This document shows positions 18,300 through 26,166 of a DNA stretch of 64,000 nucleotides, in pieces. The position numbers and the translations under genes were made by a program. The notes beneath the pieces were generated by a model. That model did no database searches and was not told the origin of the DNA. It was given only the letters and a program-made list of their open reading frames with translations. The DNA lies in the NCBI GenBank assembly GCA_948616985.1, contig CAPGDO010000006.1, positions 43,778 through 107,777 on the forward strand. Reading direction: 5' to 3'. Position 1 is the first letter of the stretch, and the number at the start of each line of letters is the position of its first letter. Source of the DNA: MGBC163016 sp910588905 (GTDB lineage Bacteria > Actinomycetota > Coriobacteriia > Coriobacteriales > Eggerthellaceae).

Positions 18300-19815
18300 C
18301 GATACGACCATCGTCAAAGAGGAGCAGGCGGCAGAGGCTGCAGCGCAGATGGTCATGCAACCCAAGAAGCTTATCGCCATCATCGTAGCTGCATTGGTGT
18401 TCTTGTTCTTCCAATTCGTGTGCCCTGTTCCTGAGGGCCTCGAACGCACTGCCATGTCGGCGATAGGCATCTTGCTCTGCTGCATCGTACTATGGGTCAC
18501 CGAAGCGATGCCCTTCATCGTCACGGTGGTCCTGATCTTCTTCCTGATCCCCGTTACCGGGATCTTGCCCTATTCCACCGTGACGCTGGATGACGGCAAG
18601 GTGGTCCAGAGCGTTTTCAACCAATCCAGCTTGCTGGTGCCCATCTACTGCCTGTTCGTCTTCACGGTATCCGGTGGCGTTATGTCCACGCCCATCCCTT
18701 ACCGGGTGGCGAACGTGGCGCTCAAGTGGGCGAAGGGTAACTCGAAGAAGCTCATCATCGGGTTCTCCATGGCTACGGCCGTGCTCTCCATGTTCGTGTC
18801 CGACCTGGCCGCTTCCGCCATCTTCATCGGCATCGGCCTGTCTATCGTAGAGGCCAATGGCGGCGTCAAGGGCCAGTCCAATCTGGCGAAGGCGCTCACC
18901 ATCTCCATTGCGGCAGCGGCAGCCATCGGCGGCATCGGCACGCCCATCGGCAATTCGCTGAATATCCTGTGCATGACCATGGTGGAGCAATACATGCAGG
19001 TGCGCGTCACGTTCTTGGCCTGGTGCATCGTCAACATCCCGCTGGCGCTGGTCACCGCATTCCTGTCTGGCTTGTACGTGACCAAGGTCTTCAAGGTAGA
19101 GGACATCAAGCCCGAGGCCTTGACCGTGGTCGAGAAGAAGCTGGTGGACTTCGGCAAGATGACCGCCCGTGAGATCAAGCTCATCGTCTGGTTCGTCATC
19201 GCCTTCGGCCTGATGATCCTCTCCACGTGGTTCCCGCAGATCAACTCCATGCTGGTGGCGTTCATCTTCTGCGTGATCGCGTTCATCCCGGGCATCGATC
19301 TTCTGACCAAGAAGCAGTTCTACGCCAACATCCCGTGGGAGATCATCATGATGATCATCGGCGTGCAAGCGCTCTCCACGGGCCTGGTGGGCACGGGAGC
19401 TGCCAACTGGTTCGTCAACACCACCTTCGCTGGTGCTGAGGCCTGGCCCGCTATCCTCATCGTGCTGGTGATGTGCGTCGTCACTATGATCCTGCACATC
19501 GCCATTCCCGTTGGGCCGCCCACCGTCTCTGTGGCTGTGCCGCTCATGGTGGCCGTGGTCACGGCTGTCAATGGCGGCGTGGGTGCTGAGGCAGCCCAGA
19601 TCGTCATCAACCCAGCGGTCATCGCTTGCATCGGTGGCATCCTCGGTGGCGTGACCACCTGGCTGCCCATCGATTCCATCATGATGATCTGCTATGAGAA
19701 GGGTTGGATCACCATGAAGGAATGGGTCTCCCGCGCTTGGGTCTCCACGGTCATCCTGCTGGTGTTGACCGTGCTCTGGACCCCGTTCATCTGCGGGATC
19801 GTCGTGCCTGCCTAA
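18289..19815 (+). CDS. DASS/SLC13-type anion (dicarboxylate-like) transporter
   Basis: 508 aa with about 11-13 hydrophobic helices. It has the family pattern of two homologous halves; the TPIGNSLNILC-type loop around residue 220-230 and the AIPVGPPTVSVAVP segment near 405 occupy the Na+ and substrate-binding positions. DASS carriers move dicarboxylates or related anions with Na+. The ATG at 18289 has GAGAAGGAGGG and overlaps the Cys-rich gene. Placement after the molybdoenzyme suggests import of its substrate or exchange of substrate for product. Substrate not known. Confidence 0.88.
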   Translation: MSANDTTIVKEEQAAEAAAQMVMQPKKLIAIIVAALVFLFFQFVCPVPEGLERTAMSAIGILLCCIVLWVTEAMPFIVTVVLIFFLIPVTGILPYSTVTLDDGKVVQSVFNQSSLLVPIYCLFVFTVSGGVMSTPIPYRVANVALKWAKGNSKKLIIGFSMATAVLSMFVSDLAASAIFIGIGLSIVEANGGVKGQSNLAKALTISIAAAAAIGGIGTPIGNSLNILCMTMVEQYMQVRVTFLAWCIVNIPLALVTAFLSGLYVTKVFKVEDIKPEALTVVEKKLVDFGKMTAREIKLIVWFVIAFGLMILSTWFPQINSMLVAFIFCVIAFIPGIDLLTKKQFYANIPWEIIMMIIGVQALSTGLVGTGAANWFVNTTFAGAEAWPAILIVLVMCVVTMILHIAIPVGPPTVSVAVPLMVAVVTAVNGGVGAEAAQIVINPAVIACIGGILGGVTTWLPIDSIMMICYEKGWITMKEWVSRAWVSTVILLVLTVLWTPFICGIVVPA

Positions 19816-19863
19816 GGCGGCTGGCAAGACAGTCTTCAAGCGCCATCTGTTCTGCTTTCTTGC

Positions 19864-19900
19864 GGCGGCTGCCGGATCCTCGATCGGTCCGACAGCCGCC
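19864..19900 (+). terminator. Hairpin after DASS transporter gene
   Basis: GGCGGCTG / CAGCCGCC forms an 8-bp GC-rich stem, extended inside by CGGA/TCCG, about 50 bp after the transporter stop. Only a weak T-containing tail (TTCCCC) follows, so it may be a partial terminator or a stability element. Confidence 0.4.
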
Positions 19901-19934
19901 TTCCCCAAAGCCCCATCCTCAAAGGAGGTGTGCC

Positions 19935-20129
19935 ATGGAGCTCGTTGGTGCTGGAGCCATTGGGCTGATCTTCGTGGGCGCTGTGTTCCTCATCTTGGTT
20001 CCCGTTACCGCCCGCATGCGGACCCACGGGAAGTCCAAGGAGGAGCAGCGTTCCGAGTATTTCGAACGATACGATAAGCGCATGGACGAGTTTCGCAGGC
20101 AGGAGAAGGCCAAGAAGAAGCGGCGCTGA
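19935..20129 (+). CDS. Small single-pass membrane protein
   Basis: 64 aa. The ATG at 19935 has an AAAGGAGGTG ribosome site. One N-terminal transmembrane helix (about residues 6-25, AIGLIFVGAVFLILVPVTA) is followed by a highly charged, Lys/Arg/Glu-rich cytoplasmic tail that could form a helix or coiled coil. It lies between two transporter genes in the molybdoenzyme region and may be a small regulator or assembly partner of one of them. No family recognised. Confidence 0.65.
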   Translation: MELVGAGAIGLIFVGAVFLILVPVTARMRTHGKSKEEQRSEYFERYDKRMDEFRRQEKAKKKRR

Positions 20130-20229
20130 GGTAGGATATCGTAAGCGGAGGACCTTCGAGCAGGTTCGTAGCGCAGCGCTTCAGTGCTGCCTGATGCAGG
20201 ACCACTGTTGTACCAGGCGGCAATGGATC

Positions 20230-20249
20230 GCTGCTCTTCGAAGAGCAGC
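20230..20249 (+). promoter_or_regulatory. Perfect 20-bp palindrome upstream of ArsB/NhaD-type carrier
   Basis: GCTGCTCTTCGAAGAGCAGC is a perfect palindrome 21 bp before the GTG start at 20271. In RNA it would make a tight hairpin just 5' of the ribosome site. In DNA it could be a dimeric repressor site. The preceding 80 bases contain further self-complementary pieces (for example GCGCAGCGC), so a structured leader is possible. Confidence 0.5.
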
Positions 20250-20270
20250 GAGGGATGCAAGGGGAGAGAT

Positions 20271-21536
20271 GTGGATACCATTCAGATAGTCTCTGTGGTC
20301 GTGTTCGTCATCGTCATGGCGCTGGTGGTCTCGGAGAAGATCCACCGGGCGCTAGCAGCGCTTCTAGGCGCGGTGGCCCTCATCATCATCGGTGTGGTCG
20401 ATTTCGATACGAGCATGGAGTCCATCGATTTCAATACGCTTGGCGTGCTCTGCGGCATGATGATGTTCGTGGCCGTGGTGCGCCAGTCTGGGCTCTTCGA
20501 ATACGTAGCCATCAAGTCGGCGAAGCTCTGCAAGGGCAAGCCGTGGCTCATCATGGTGGCCTTCGTCATCATCACCGCCGTCTTCTCGGCGCTGTTGGAT
20601 AACGTGACCACCATCTTGCTCATCGGGCCCATGACCATCATGCTCTGTCGGACGCTGAAGATAAACCCGGTGCCGTATCTGATCGCTGAGATCCTTGCCT
20701 CCAACATAGGTGGCACGGCCACTCTGATCGGGGATCCGCCGAACATCATGATAGGGTCTGCGGCCAACCTCACCTTCTTCGACTTCATCATCTATGATGC
20801 GCCGGTGGTGGTCATCATCCTGGCGGTGGTGCTCCTCATCTTCAAGTTCCTCTTCGGTCGTAATCTGAAGGTGGACGAGAAGGATGTGCGGGAAGTCATG
20901 GCGCTCTCAGAGCAAGAGGCCATCAAGGATAAGCCTCTGTTCAATAAGAGCCTGGTCATGATCGTGCTGGTCACCATCGCCTTCATGATGCACGGGGTGC
21001 TGGGCCTGGAGTCCTCGGTCATCGCGCTCACGGCTGCTGCCATCATGCTGCTCATCTCTCGATGCGATCTGGAAGTGGCCATCGAAGGGGTCGAGTGGGG
21101 CACCATCGGGTTCTTCCTGGGACTCTTCATCGTGGTTGGGGCTATGGAGCATACCGGTGTCATCACCATGATCGGCCAGTGGTTGGTCTCCGTTACCGGG
21201 GGAGACGTGGTATTGCTCATGCTGGCGCTGCTATGGGCCTCAGCCATCCTCTCGGCCATCTTGGACAACATCCCGTTCGTGGCTACCATGATCCCCATCA
21301 TCACGGTCATGTCCCAAACGGGCATCGATGTGTTCCCTCTGTGGTGGGCCATCTCCTTGGGTGCATGCCTGGGCGGCAATGGCACGCTGGTGGGGGCATC
21401 GGCCAATGTGGTGCTCTCGGGGATAGCCAGCAAGGAGGGGTACGACATCTCCTTCATGGGCTTCACGAAGTACGGCTTCCCCATCATGGTGGTGAGCGTG
21501 ATCATCGCCACCGCATACTTGTTGGTGATCTTCTGA
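20271..21536 (+). CDS. ArsB/NhaD-type (ion transporter superfamily) membrane carrier
   Basis: 421 aa from the GTG at 20271 (AGGGGAGAG site). About 11 transmembrane helices. Signature elements are LLDNVTTILLIGPMTIML (about 105-122), NIGGTATLIGDPPNIMIG (about 146-163) and the repeat-half counterparts LDNIPFVATMIPII and GGNGTLVGASANVVLSG. These match the ArsB/NhaD/YbiR branch: Na+/H+ antiporters, arsenite permeases and related anion carriers. It lies in the same direction as the molybdoenzyme operon, 141 bp after the small membrane protein. Transported ion unknown. Confidence 0.85.
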   Translation: MDTIQIVSVVVFVIVMALVVSEKIHRALAALLGAVALIIIGVVDFDTSMESIDFNTLGVLCGMMMFVAVVRQSGLFEYVAIKSAKLCKGKPWLIMVAFVIITAVFSALLDNVTTILLIGPMTIMLCRTLKINPVPYLIAEILASNIGGTATLIGDPPNIMIGSAANLTFFDFIIYDAPVVVIILAVVLLIFKFLFGRNLKVDEKDVREVMALSEQEAIKDKPLFNKSLVMIVLVTIAFMMHGVLGLESSVIALTAAAIMLLISRCDLEVAIEGVEWGTIGFFLGLFIVVGAMEHTGVITMIGQWLVSVTGGDVVLLMLALLWASAILSAILDNIPFVATMIPIITVMSQTGIDVFPLWWAISLGACLGGNGTLVGASANVVLSGIASKEGYDISFMGFTKYGFPIMVVSVIIATAYLLVIF

Positions 21537-21638
21537 TCCTGCCTTCCTAAGGCGAAGCATCCGTATCCCACGGGGGTGCGCTCGGAGCAGTGCGCCCCTG
21601 TGACTCTCATCATGATCCTGTCCTCAGGAGGTATATCC

Positions 21639-22910
21639 ATGGCAAAGAGCCATTCGGTTCCCTTCGGCTATCTGGTCGTATTCACCCTGGTGCTCACCAG
21701 CTTCATGCCCCTGTCCCTCGGGCTCTCCTGTCAGGGGATCTTCTACAGCGCGGTGGCCGAGCATATCGGTGCGGGGGTGGGTGTGGTGAGCTACTACGCT
21801 TCCATCATCGCAGCTTCGTGCTTCGTGTTCATGGCCCTCATGGGGAGGCTCATCACCCGCTTGGATGCCCGTGTGTGCCTCTCGGGAGCGGTCATCCTCT
21901 GTGCGCTCGTGTTCGTCTGGCTCTCATTCACGGATTCCCTTTTGATGTATTTCGTGGGCGCCTTCCTCATGGGAGCGCCGGTGTCCCTTCTGCTCTACAT
22001 AGCACCCTCCACGCTGGTGAACCGCTGGTTCGCAAAGCGAGCTGGATTCTATGTGGGGCTCATCATGGCGTTCACCGGGATAGGCGGCGTGGTGTGGAGC
22101 ACGGTGGGCGGCGCGCTGATCCAAGCCATCGGCTGGTCGGCCACCTACTTGGTGTTCGGGGCCTTGAGCCTGGTCACACTGCCCTTCACCCTCTTCTGCA
22201 TGGCCTCGTCTCCTGAGGATAGGCATCAACTGCCGGTGGGCATGGATGCCACCGAAAGGATGAGCGAAGCCAAGGCGGATGCGGCCTATGAGGCCACGGG
22301 CATCACAGCGGGGGAGGCGCGACAGATGCCCTCCTTCCTGATCATCCTTGGGATAGCCTTCCTATTGAACTTCGGGATGTATGTCTACTACGTGGTGCCT
22401 AGCTACGCGGCATCCCTGAGCCTCTCAGCCGCCTTCCCGCTCCTTGGGGCTACGGCATCCTCAGCGGCTATGGCGGGGCAGACCATCTCCAAGGTGATAC
22501 TGGGAGGGGTCGGAGAGCGCCATCCTTATCCCAGCGCTATGGTGGCAGTGGGCTTGGGAGCGCTGGGGATAGCCTGCTTGGCCTTCGGCGGGGAGAGCCT
22601 CGTCCTGTTCTATGCGGGCGCCTTCGCCTTTGGGGTGTACTACGGGGTGGCGAACGTGATGCTCCCCATCTTCACGCGCCATGCGTTCGGCTTGCGGGAT
22701 TATGCGAAGATCTATTCGCGCATCTCCATGGCAGCTACCGCAGGGCTCACCATCACGGGCTTCGTCTGGGGCACGCTGGTGGATGTCACGGGCTTCGGCG
22801 CCATGTTCGCCGGAGTAGCGGCTTTCATTCTGGTTGCCGTGGCTTTAGTCTTCCTGCTGGGGCGAGCGGCTCGTAAGGAGAGGGTAGCGAAAGAGGGAGC
22901 GGGCCTGTAA
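21639..22910 (+). CDS. Major facilitator superfamily transporter
   Basis: 423 aa from the ATG at 21639, which follows CAGGAGGTATATCC. Twelve predicted transmembrane helices and an MFS loop (MGRLITRLDARVCL) after helix 2 are visible. It resembles oxalate/formate-type and related monocarboxylate carriers (NRWFAKRAGFYVGLIMAFTG). It is the last gene of the transporter-rich region after the molybdoenzyme. Its 3' end overlaps the 3' end of the opposing rnpB gene by about 15 bp. Substrate unknown. Confidence 0.86.
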   Translation: MAKSHSVPFGYLVVFTLVLTSFMPLSLGLSCQGIFYSAVAEHIGAGVGVVSYYASIIAASCFVFMALMGRLITRLDARVCLSGAVILCALVFVWLSFTDSLLMYFVGAFLMGAPVSLLLYIAPSTLVNRWFAKRAGFYVGLIMAFTGIGGVVWSTVGGALIQAIGWSATYLVFGALSLVTLPFTLFCMASSPEDRHQLPVGMDATERMSEAKADAAYEATGITAGEARQMPSFLIILGIAFLLNFGMYVYYVVPSYAASLSLSAAFPLLGATASSAAMAGQTISKVILGGVGERHPYPSAMVAVGLGALGIACLAFGGESLVLFYAGAFAFGVYYGVANVMLPIFTRHAFGLRDYAKIYSRISMAATAGLTITGFVWGTLVDVTGFGAMFAGVAAFILVAVALVFLLGRAARKERVAKEGAGL

Positions 22911-23234
22911 GCCGGGTTCTGTCGTGGACGACCATTTATCTAGGGCCTGGGTCACCCCAGGCCTCCAGCACGCAACCCGGATGCACGGCGGGTCACCGTA
23001 TCGCATCCCTATTCGCGCTTGCTCCAGATGGGGCTTGCCAAGCCGCGTTGTTACCAACGCGCTGGTGCGCTCTTACCGCACCGTTTCAGCTTTTCTCCTG
23101 TTCACACAGGGGAGTCTTCTTTTCTGTGGCGCTATCCGTCGGGTCACCCCGCCCAGCCGTTAGCTGGCATCTTGCCCTAGGGAGCCCGGACTTTCCTCAC
23201 GCCCTGAAGGGCCTGCGGTCGTCTAGCCCGCTCC
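22896..23234 (-). ncRNA. rnpB: RNase P RNA, bacterial type A
   Basis: On the minus strand the conserved 5' element GAGGAAAGTCCGGGCTCC and the 3' region ATAAATGGTCGTCCACGAC...CCGGCTTAC are both present. The ends pair as helix P1: GGAGCGGGC at the 5' end (23234-23226) with GCCCGCTCC at the 3' end (22904-22896). The ribozyme removes 5' leaders from pre-tRNAs. Length of about 339 nt is normal. The 3' end lies within the last codons of the convergent MFS gene. Confidence 0.96.
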
Positions 23235-23242
23235 GGCGTGGT

Positions 23243-23251
23243 ATTCTAGCA
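23243..23251 (-). promoter_or_regulatory. rnpB promoter, extended -10
   Basis: On the minus strand TGCTAGAAT ends 9 bp before the 5' end of helix P1, giving a start site at about 23236-23234, as expected. No clear -35 box. Confidence 0.6.
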
Positions 23252-23295
23252 GACCGAACCCTGTCGCTTTGCTGATCCCAAGGAGCCTTGAAGCT

Positions 23296-23922
23296 GTGAA
23301 GACACTCGCCTTGATCGGAGCCTCTGACTTCAACCGCGAGGAGTTCTTGCGGATGGATGCGGCGGGTGCATTCGATCAGGTCATCGCTGTGGATGGCGGC
23401 TTGGCAAGCCTGGAAGCCATCGGGCGCAAGCCTGATGCGGCTTTGGGGGACTTCGATTCCCTGGGCTACATTCCCAAGGGGATGCGGGTCATCCGCTTCT
23501 CTCCAGATAAAGACAAGTCTGACATGGAACTGGCCTTAGAGCGAGCGAAGACCCTTCGGGCGGAAGAGGTCTTCATCTTCGGTGCTCTGGGGAGGCGCCT
23601 GGATCATACCTTGGCGAATCTGCAGCTCTTCACGCTCTTCAGCGAACGAGGGCTCAAGGTGAACGTCATCGGGGATGATGCCGCTCTCGTCTTCCTGACA
23701 GGGCCGGATATCTTTGAAGCTCCGGCTCGGGAGGAGGGGACCGTATCCGTGTTCGCCATGGATGCTGAATGCACGGGCGTCTTCGAGCGTGGACTGAAAT
23801 GGGAGCTGGATGATGCCATCCTCACCAACCGCACCACGCTGGGCCTCTCCAATGAGCTGATGGGCGAAGCGGTGATGATCGGCGTAGAATCAGGCACTCT
23901 GGTCATCTTCTATCCGCTATAA
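23296..23922 (+). CDS. thiN: Thiamine pyrophosphokinase
   Basis: 208 aa from the GTG at 23296, which follows AAGGAG; an upstream in-frame TTG at 23269 has no ribosome site. Family motifs: VDGGLASLEAIGRKPDAALGDFDS, split as a GG-type and a GDFDS box, then DKDKSDMELAL (about 77-87) and FGALGRRLDHTLANL (about 96-110). It makes thiamine diphosphate from thiamine and ATP. It sits directly upstream of a TPP riboswitch and thiM, so the locus supports salvage of thiamine and its pieces. Confidence 0.93.
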   Translation: MKTLALIGASDFNREEFLRMDAAGAFDQVIAVDGGLASLEAIGRKPDAALGDFDSLGYIPKGMRVIRFSPDKDKSDMELALERAKTLRAEEVFIFGALGRRLDHTLANLQLFTLFSERGLKVNVIGDDAALVFLTGPDIFEAPAREEGTVSVFAMDAECTGVFERGLKWELDDAILTNRTTLGLSNELMGEAVMIGVESGTLVIFYPL

Positions 23923-23923
23923 T
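23918..23923 (+). promoter_or_regulatory. -10 box for the riboswitch transcript
   Basis: A perfect TATAAT overlaps the thiN stop codon, 12 bp before the TPP aptamer. The -35 region is not a good match. Confidence 0.45.
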
Positions 23924-23935
23924 CGCCCCTGCAGG

Positions 23936-24016
23936 GGAGTTCGCAGGTAGCGGGCTGAGAGGGGACGTGCCCGTCCCGACCCTTCAACCTGATGTGGATA
24001 ATGCCAACGAAGGGAG
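23936..24016 (+). promoter_or_regulatory. TPP riboswitch (THI element)
   Basis: It has both conserved parts of the thiamine-diphosphate aptamer: CTGAGAGGGGA in the pyrimidine-sensing arm and CAACCTGATGTGGATAATGCC-type sequence (23986-24005) in the pyrophosphate-sensing arm, closed by TTCG/CGAA. The ribosome site of thiM (AAGGGAG) directly follows the 3' side of the closing stem, and no terminator is visible before thiM, so control is probably at translation start. Confidence 0.94.
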
Positions 24017-24020
24017 ACGT

Positions 24021-24854
24021 ATGGAACCATTTGCCTTAGGGCGTGCGCTCAGCAGCGTCCGCGAATCCAACCCGCTTGTCCATTGCATCACCAACTACGT
24101 GACGGTGAACGACTGCGCCAACGCGCTTCTGGCGCTGGGAGCATCCCCCATCATGAGCGATGAGCCTCAGGATGTGGAGGACATCACCGCCCTCTGCAAC
24201 GCCCTCGTGCTGAATATCGGCACTCTCAACCAGCAGTCCATTGCAGCCATGCATGGTGCAGCAGCCAAGGCGGAAGAGCTCGGGCATCCTATCGTGCTGG
24301 ATCCCGTGGGTGCCGGTGCCAGCCAGCTGCGCACTCGCACCGCCTCAGCGCTGCTGGAGGGCTACGGCATCAGCGTTCTTAGGGGCAATATGTCCGAGGT
24401 GAAGGCCTTGGCCGGAGCCAGTGCGTCTACGCGGGGGGTGGACGCTGATCCCTCCGACGCCGTGACGGAGGAGAGCCTTTCCGCCAGTGCTACCTTCGCT
24501 CAGGAGCTATCTGCGCGCACGGGGGCTGTCGTGGCCATCACGGGGGCCATAGATGTGGTGGCTGATACATCCCGCGCCTTCGCCATTCGCAATGGTCGTG
24601 CGCTCATGGGGAGGATCACCGGTACCGGTTGCATGCTCTCAGCATTGCTCGGTGCCTTCGTGGGTGCACGTCCCGATGCTCCCCTTGAGGGGGTCCTTGC
24701 GGCTGTGACGGCCATGGGGGTGGCGGGGGAGCAAGCTGCTGCACGCATGTCAGCGGTTGATGGGAGCGGCTCCTTTCGCATATACCTGATGGATGCGCTC
24801 TTCGGCCTGACCCCTGAGGCCCTGGAAGAGCACGCGAAGGTCTTGCAGGTGTAG
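24021..24854 (+). CDS. thiM: Hydroxyethylthiazole kinase
   Basis: 277 aa. Start ATG at 24021, just after the TPP riboswitch. Motifs: NPLVHCITNYVTVNDCANALLA-type N-terminus, ALGASPIMSDEP, VLDPVGAGAS, LRGNMSEVKALAG and the C-terminal GTGCMLSALLGAF anion hole. It phosphorylates the thiazole alcohol for reuse in thiamine synthesis. First gene of a tightly spaced operon with thiE and thiD. Confidence 0.96.
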   Translation: MEPFALGRALSSVRESNPLVHCITNYVTVNDCANALLALGASPIMSDEPQDVEDITALCNALVLNIGTLNQQSIAAMHGAAAKAEELGHPIVLDPVGAGASQLRTRTASALLEGYGISVLRGNMSEVKALAGASASTRGVDADPSDAVTEESLSASATFAQELSARTGAVVAITGAIDVVADTSRAFAIRNGRALMGRITGTGCMLSALLGAFVGARPDAPLEGVLAAVTAMGVAGEQAAARMSAVDGSGSFRIYLMDALFGLTPEALEEHAKVLQV

Positions 24855-24862
24855 GGAGGATC

Positions 24863-25534
24863 ATGGGTCTGCCACGACATACCTATCGAACATGGACTGC
24901 GTCAGACGTTCGCTCTGCGTGCAGGCTCTATGCCGTGACCGACCCTCGCTGGCTCAAGCGGCGCAGCCTGGCTTCGGTGGTGGCGGAGGCTCTCGTGGGA
25001 GGAGCGACCTTCGTGCAGCTGCGTGAGAAGGGGAAGTCTTCCCTGGATCTGGCACGCACGGCTCGGTCGTTGGGCTCGGTCTGCCGAGTGGCGAACGTGC
25101 CCCTCGTCGTGAACGATGACCTGGAAGCCGTGAAGATGAGCGGCGCAGACGGCATCCATGTGGGCCAGGCGGATATCTCCTGTGCTCAGGCTCGCAAGGA
25201 GCTGGGCGAAGAAGCCATCGTAGGGGTATCCGTGCAAACGGTCGATCAAGCCCGAGCCGCCGAAGCGGCGGGAGCAAGCTATCTGGGAGTAGGGGCGGTC
25301 TTCAACACGGCCACGAAGCAAGATGCTGATCTGGTCGCCTTGAGCACTCTTCGCGATATCTGCGATGCTGTGCAGATTCCCGTGGTGGCCATCGGGGGCA
25401 TTGGGGCGAAGGAGGTTCCGCGTCTCGCGGGAACGGGTATCAGCGGGGTGGCGGTGGTGTCAGCCCTCTTCGCTGCCCCGGATGTAGAAGAAGCGGCGCG
25501 CACCTTGCGGGCCGCGGTAGACGAATGCTTATGA
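24863..25534 (+). CDS. thiE: Thiamine-phosphate synthase
   Basis: 223 aa. ATG at 24863 with AGGGAGGA, 8 bp after thiM. A TIM-barrel enzyme with LYAVTDPRW, GGATFVQLREK (about 50-60), VNDDLEAVKMSGADGIHVGQ-type motifs and GVGAVFNTATKQDA, and VAIGGIGAKEV near the C-terminus. It joins hydroxymethylpyrimidine diphosphate and thiazole phosphate to give thiamine phosphate. It carries about 20 extra N-terminal residues ahead of the barrel. Confidence 0.95.
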   Translation: MGLPRHTYRTWTASDVRSACRLYAVTDPRWLKRRSLASVVAEALVGGATFVQLREKGKSSLDLARTARSLGSVCRVANVPLVVNDDLEAVKMSGADGIHVGQADISCAQARKELGEEAIVGVSVQTVDQARAAEAAGASYLGVGAVFNTATKQDADLVALSTLRDICDAVQIPVVAIGGIGAKEVPRLAGTGISGVAVVSALFAAPDVEEAARTLRAAVDECL

Positions 25535-25547
25535 AGGAGGAGGATCC

Positions 25548-26144
25548 ATGCCTGGATATGCTCATAGGGAAGCCCAAGCTAGCCTGGAAGAGGTCGATAT
25601 GAAGAGGTGCGCCCTTCTGGTCATCGATGAGTTGGGAGATGCAGAGACGAGCCCCGTGGCGGCGCGCATCCTTGAGCCCACGTTGAACACGGCTCGCATC
25701 TGCGACGCAGCCCGGGAGGTGGGCGTTCCGGTCATCTTCGCCAATGACGCCCACATCAAAGGGCTTGATCGTGAGCTTGATCTTTGGGGAGACCACAACC
25801 TGGCCGGAGCCCCCGAATCCCAGACCTCGCCGCAGCTGAAGCTGCGCGAAGGGGATTTCGTCATCGAGAAGCGCCGTTACTCTGCCTTCTTCCAAACCTC
25901 CCTCCGGCTGCTTTTGGATGAGCTGGGGGTGGATACGCTGATCCTCTGCGGCTTCGACACCAATATCTGCGTGAGGCATACGGCTGCGGATGCATACTTC
26001 AACAACTATCGGCTCTTCGTGGTGGCCGATGCCACAGAGACCTTCCTCATAGGAGACCAGCAAAAGGGTCTGGAATATATGGAGAAGTGCTACGCGGCGA
26101 AGACCATTACCACTGAAGAGGCCTTGAGCGCTCTTCGCGCGTGA
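25548..26144 (+). CDS. Isochorismatase-like cysteine hydrolase within the thiamine operon
   Basis: 198 aa. ATG at 25548 with GAAGGAGGAGGATCC. The isochorismatase-fold triad is visible: Asp in LLVIDELGD (about 28), Lys in IEKRRYSAF (about 107) and Cys in LILCGFDTNICVRHTA (about 142-145). Relatives hydrolyse nicotinamide, carbamoyl groups, peroxyureidoacrylate or isochorismate. It lies 13 bp after thiE and 22 bp before thiD, so it is co-transcribed under the TPP riboswitch. That suggests a thiamine-related amide or formamide as substrate, which is an inference only. Confidence 0.85.
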   Translation: MPGYAHREAQASLEEVDMKRCALLVIDELGDAETSPVAARILEPTLNTARICDAAREVGVPVIFANDAHIKGLDRELDLWGDHNLAGAPESQTSPQLKLREGDFVIEKRRYSAFFQTSLRLLLDELGVDTLILCGFDTNICVRHTAADAYFNNYRLFVVADATETFLIGDQQKGLEYMEKCYAAKTITTEEALSALRA

Positions 26145-26166
26145 GGGGATGAGAGGAAGGTTTCCC

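Noticed and set aside
18490..19908. A 472-codon minus-strand frame very rich in Asp, His and Gly opposite the DASS carrier
   Set aside because: The His/Asp-rich composition is the reverse reading of hydrophobic membrane codons. No ribosome site and no known domain.
22924..23163. Small plus-strand frames across 22924-23275
   Set aside because: They lie antisense to RNase P RNA and are explained by it.
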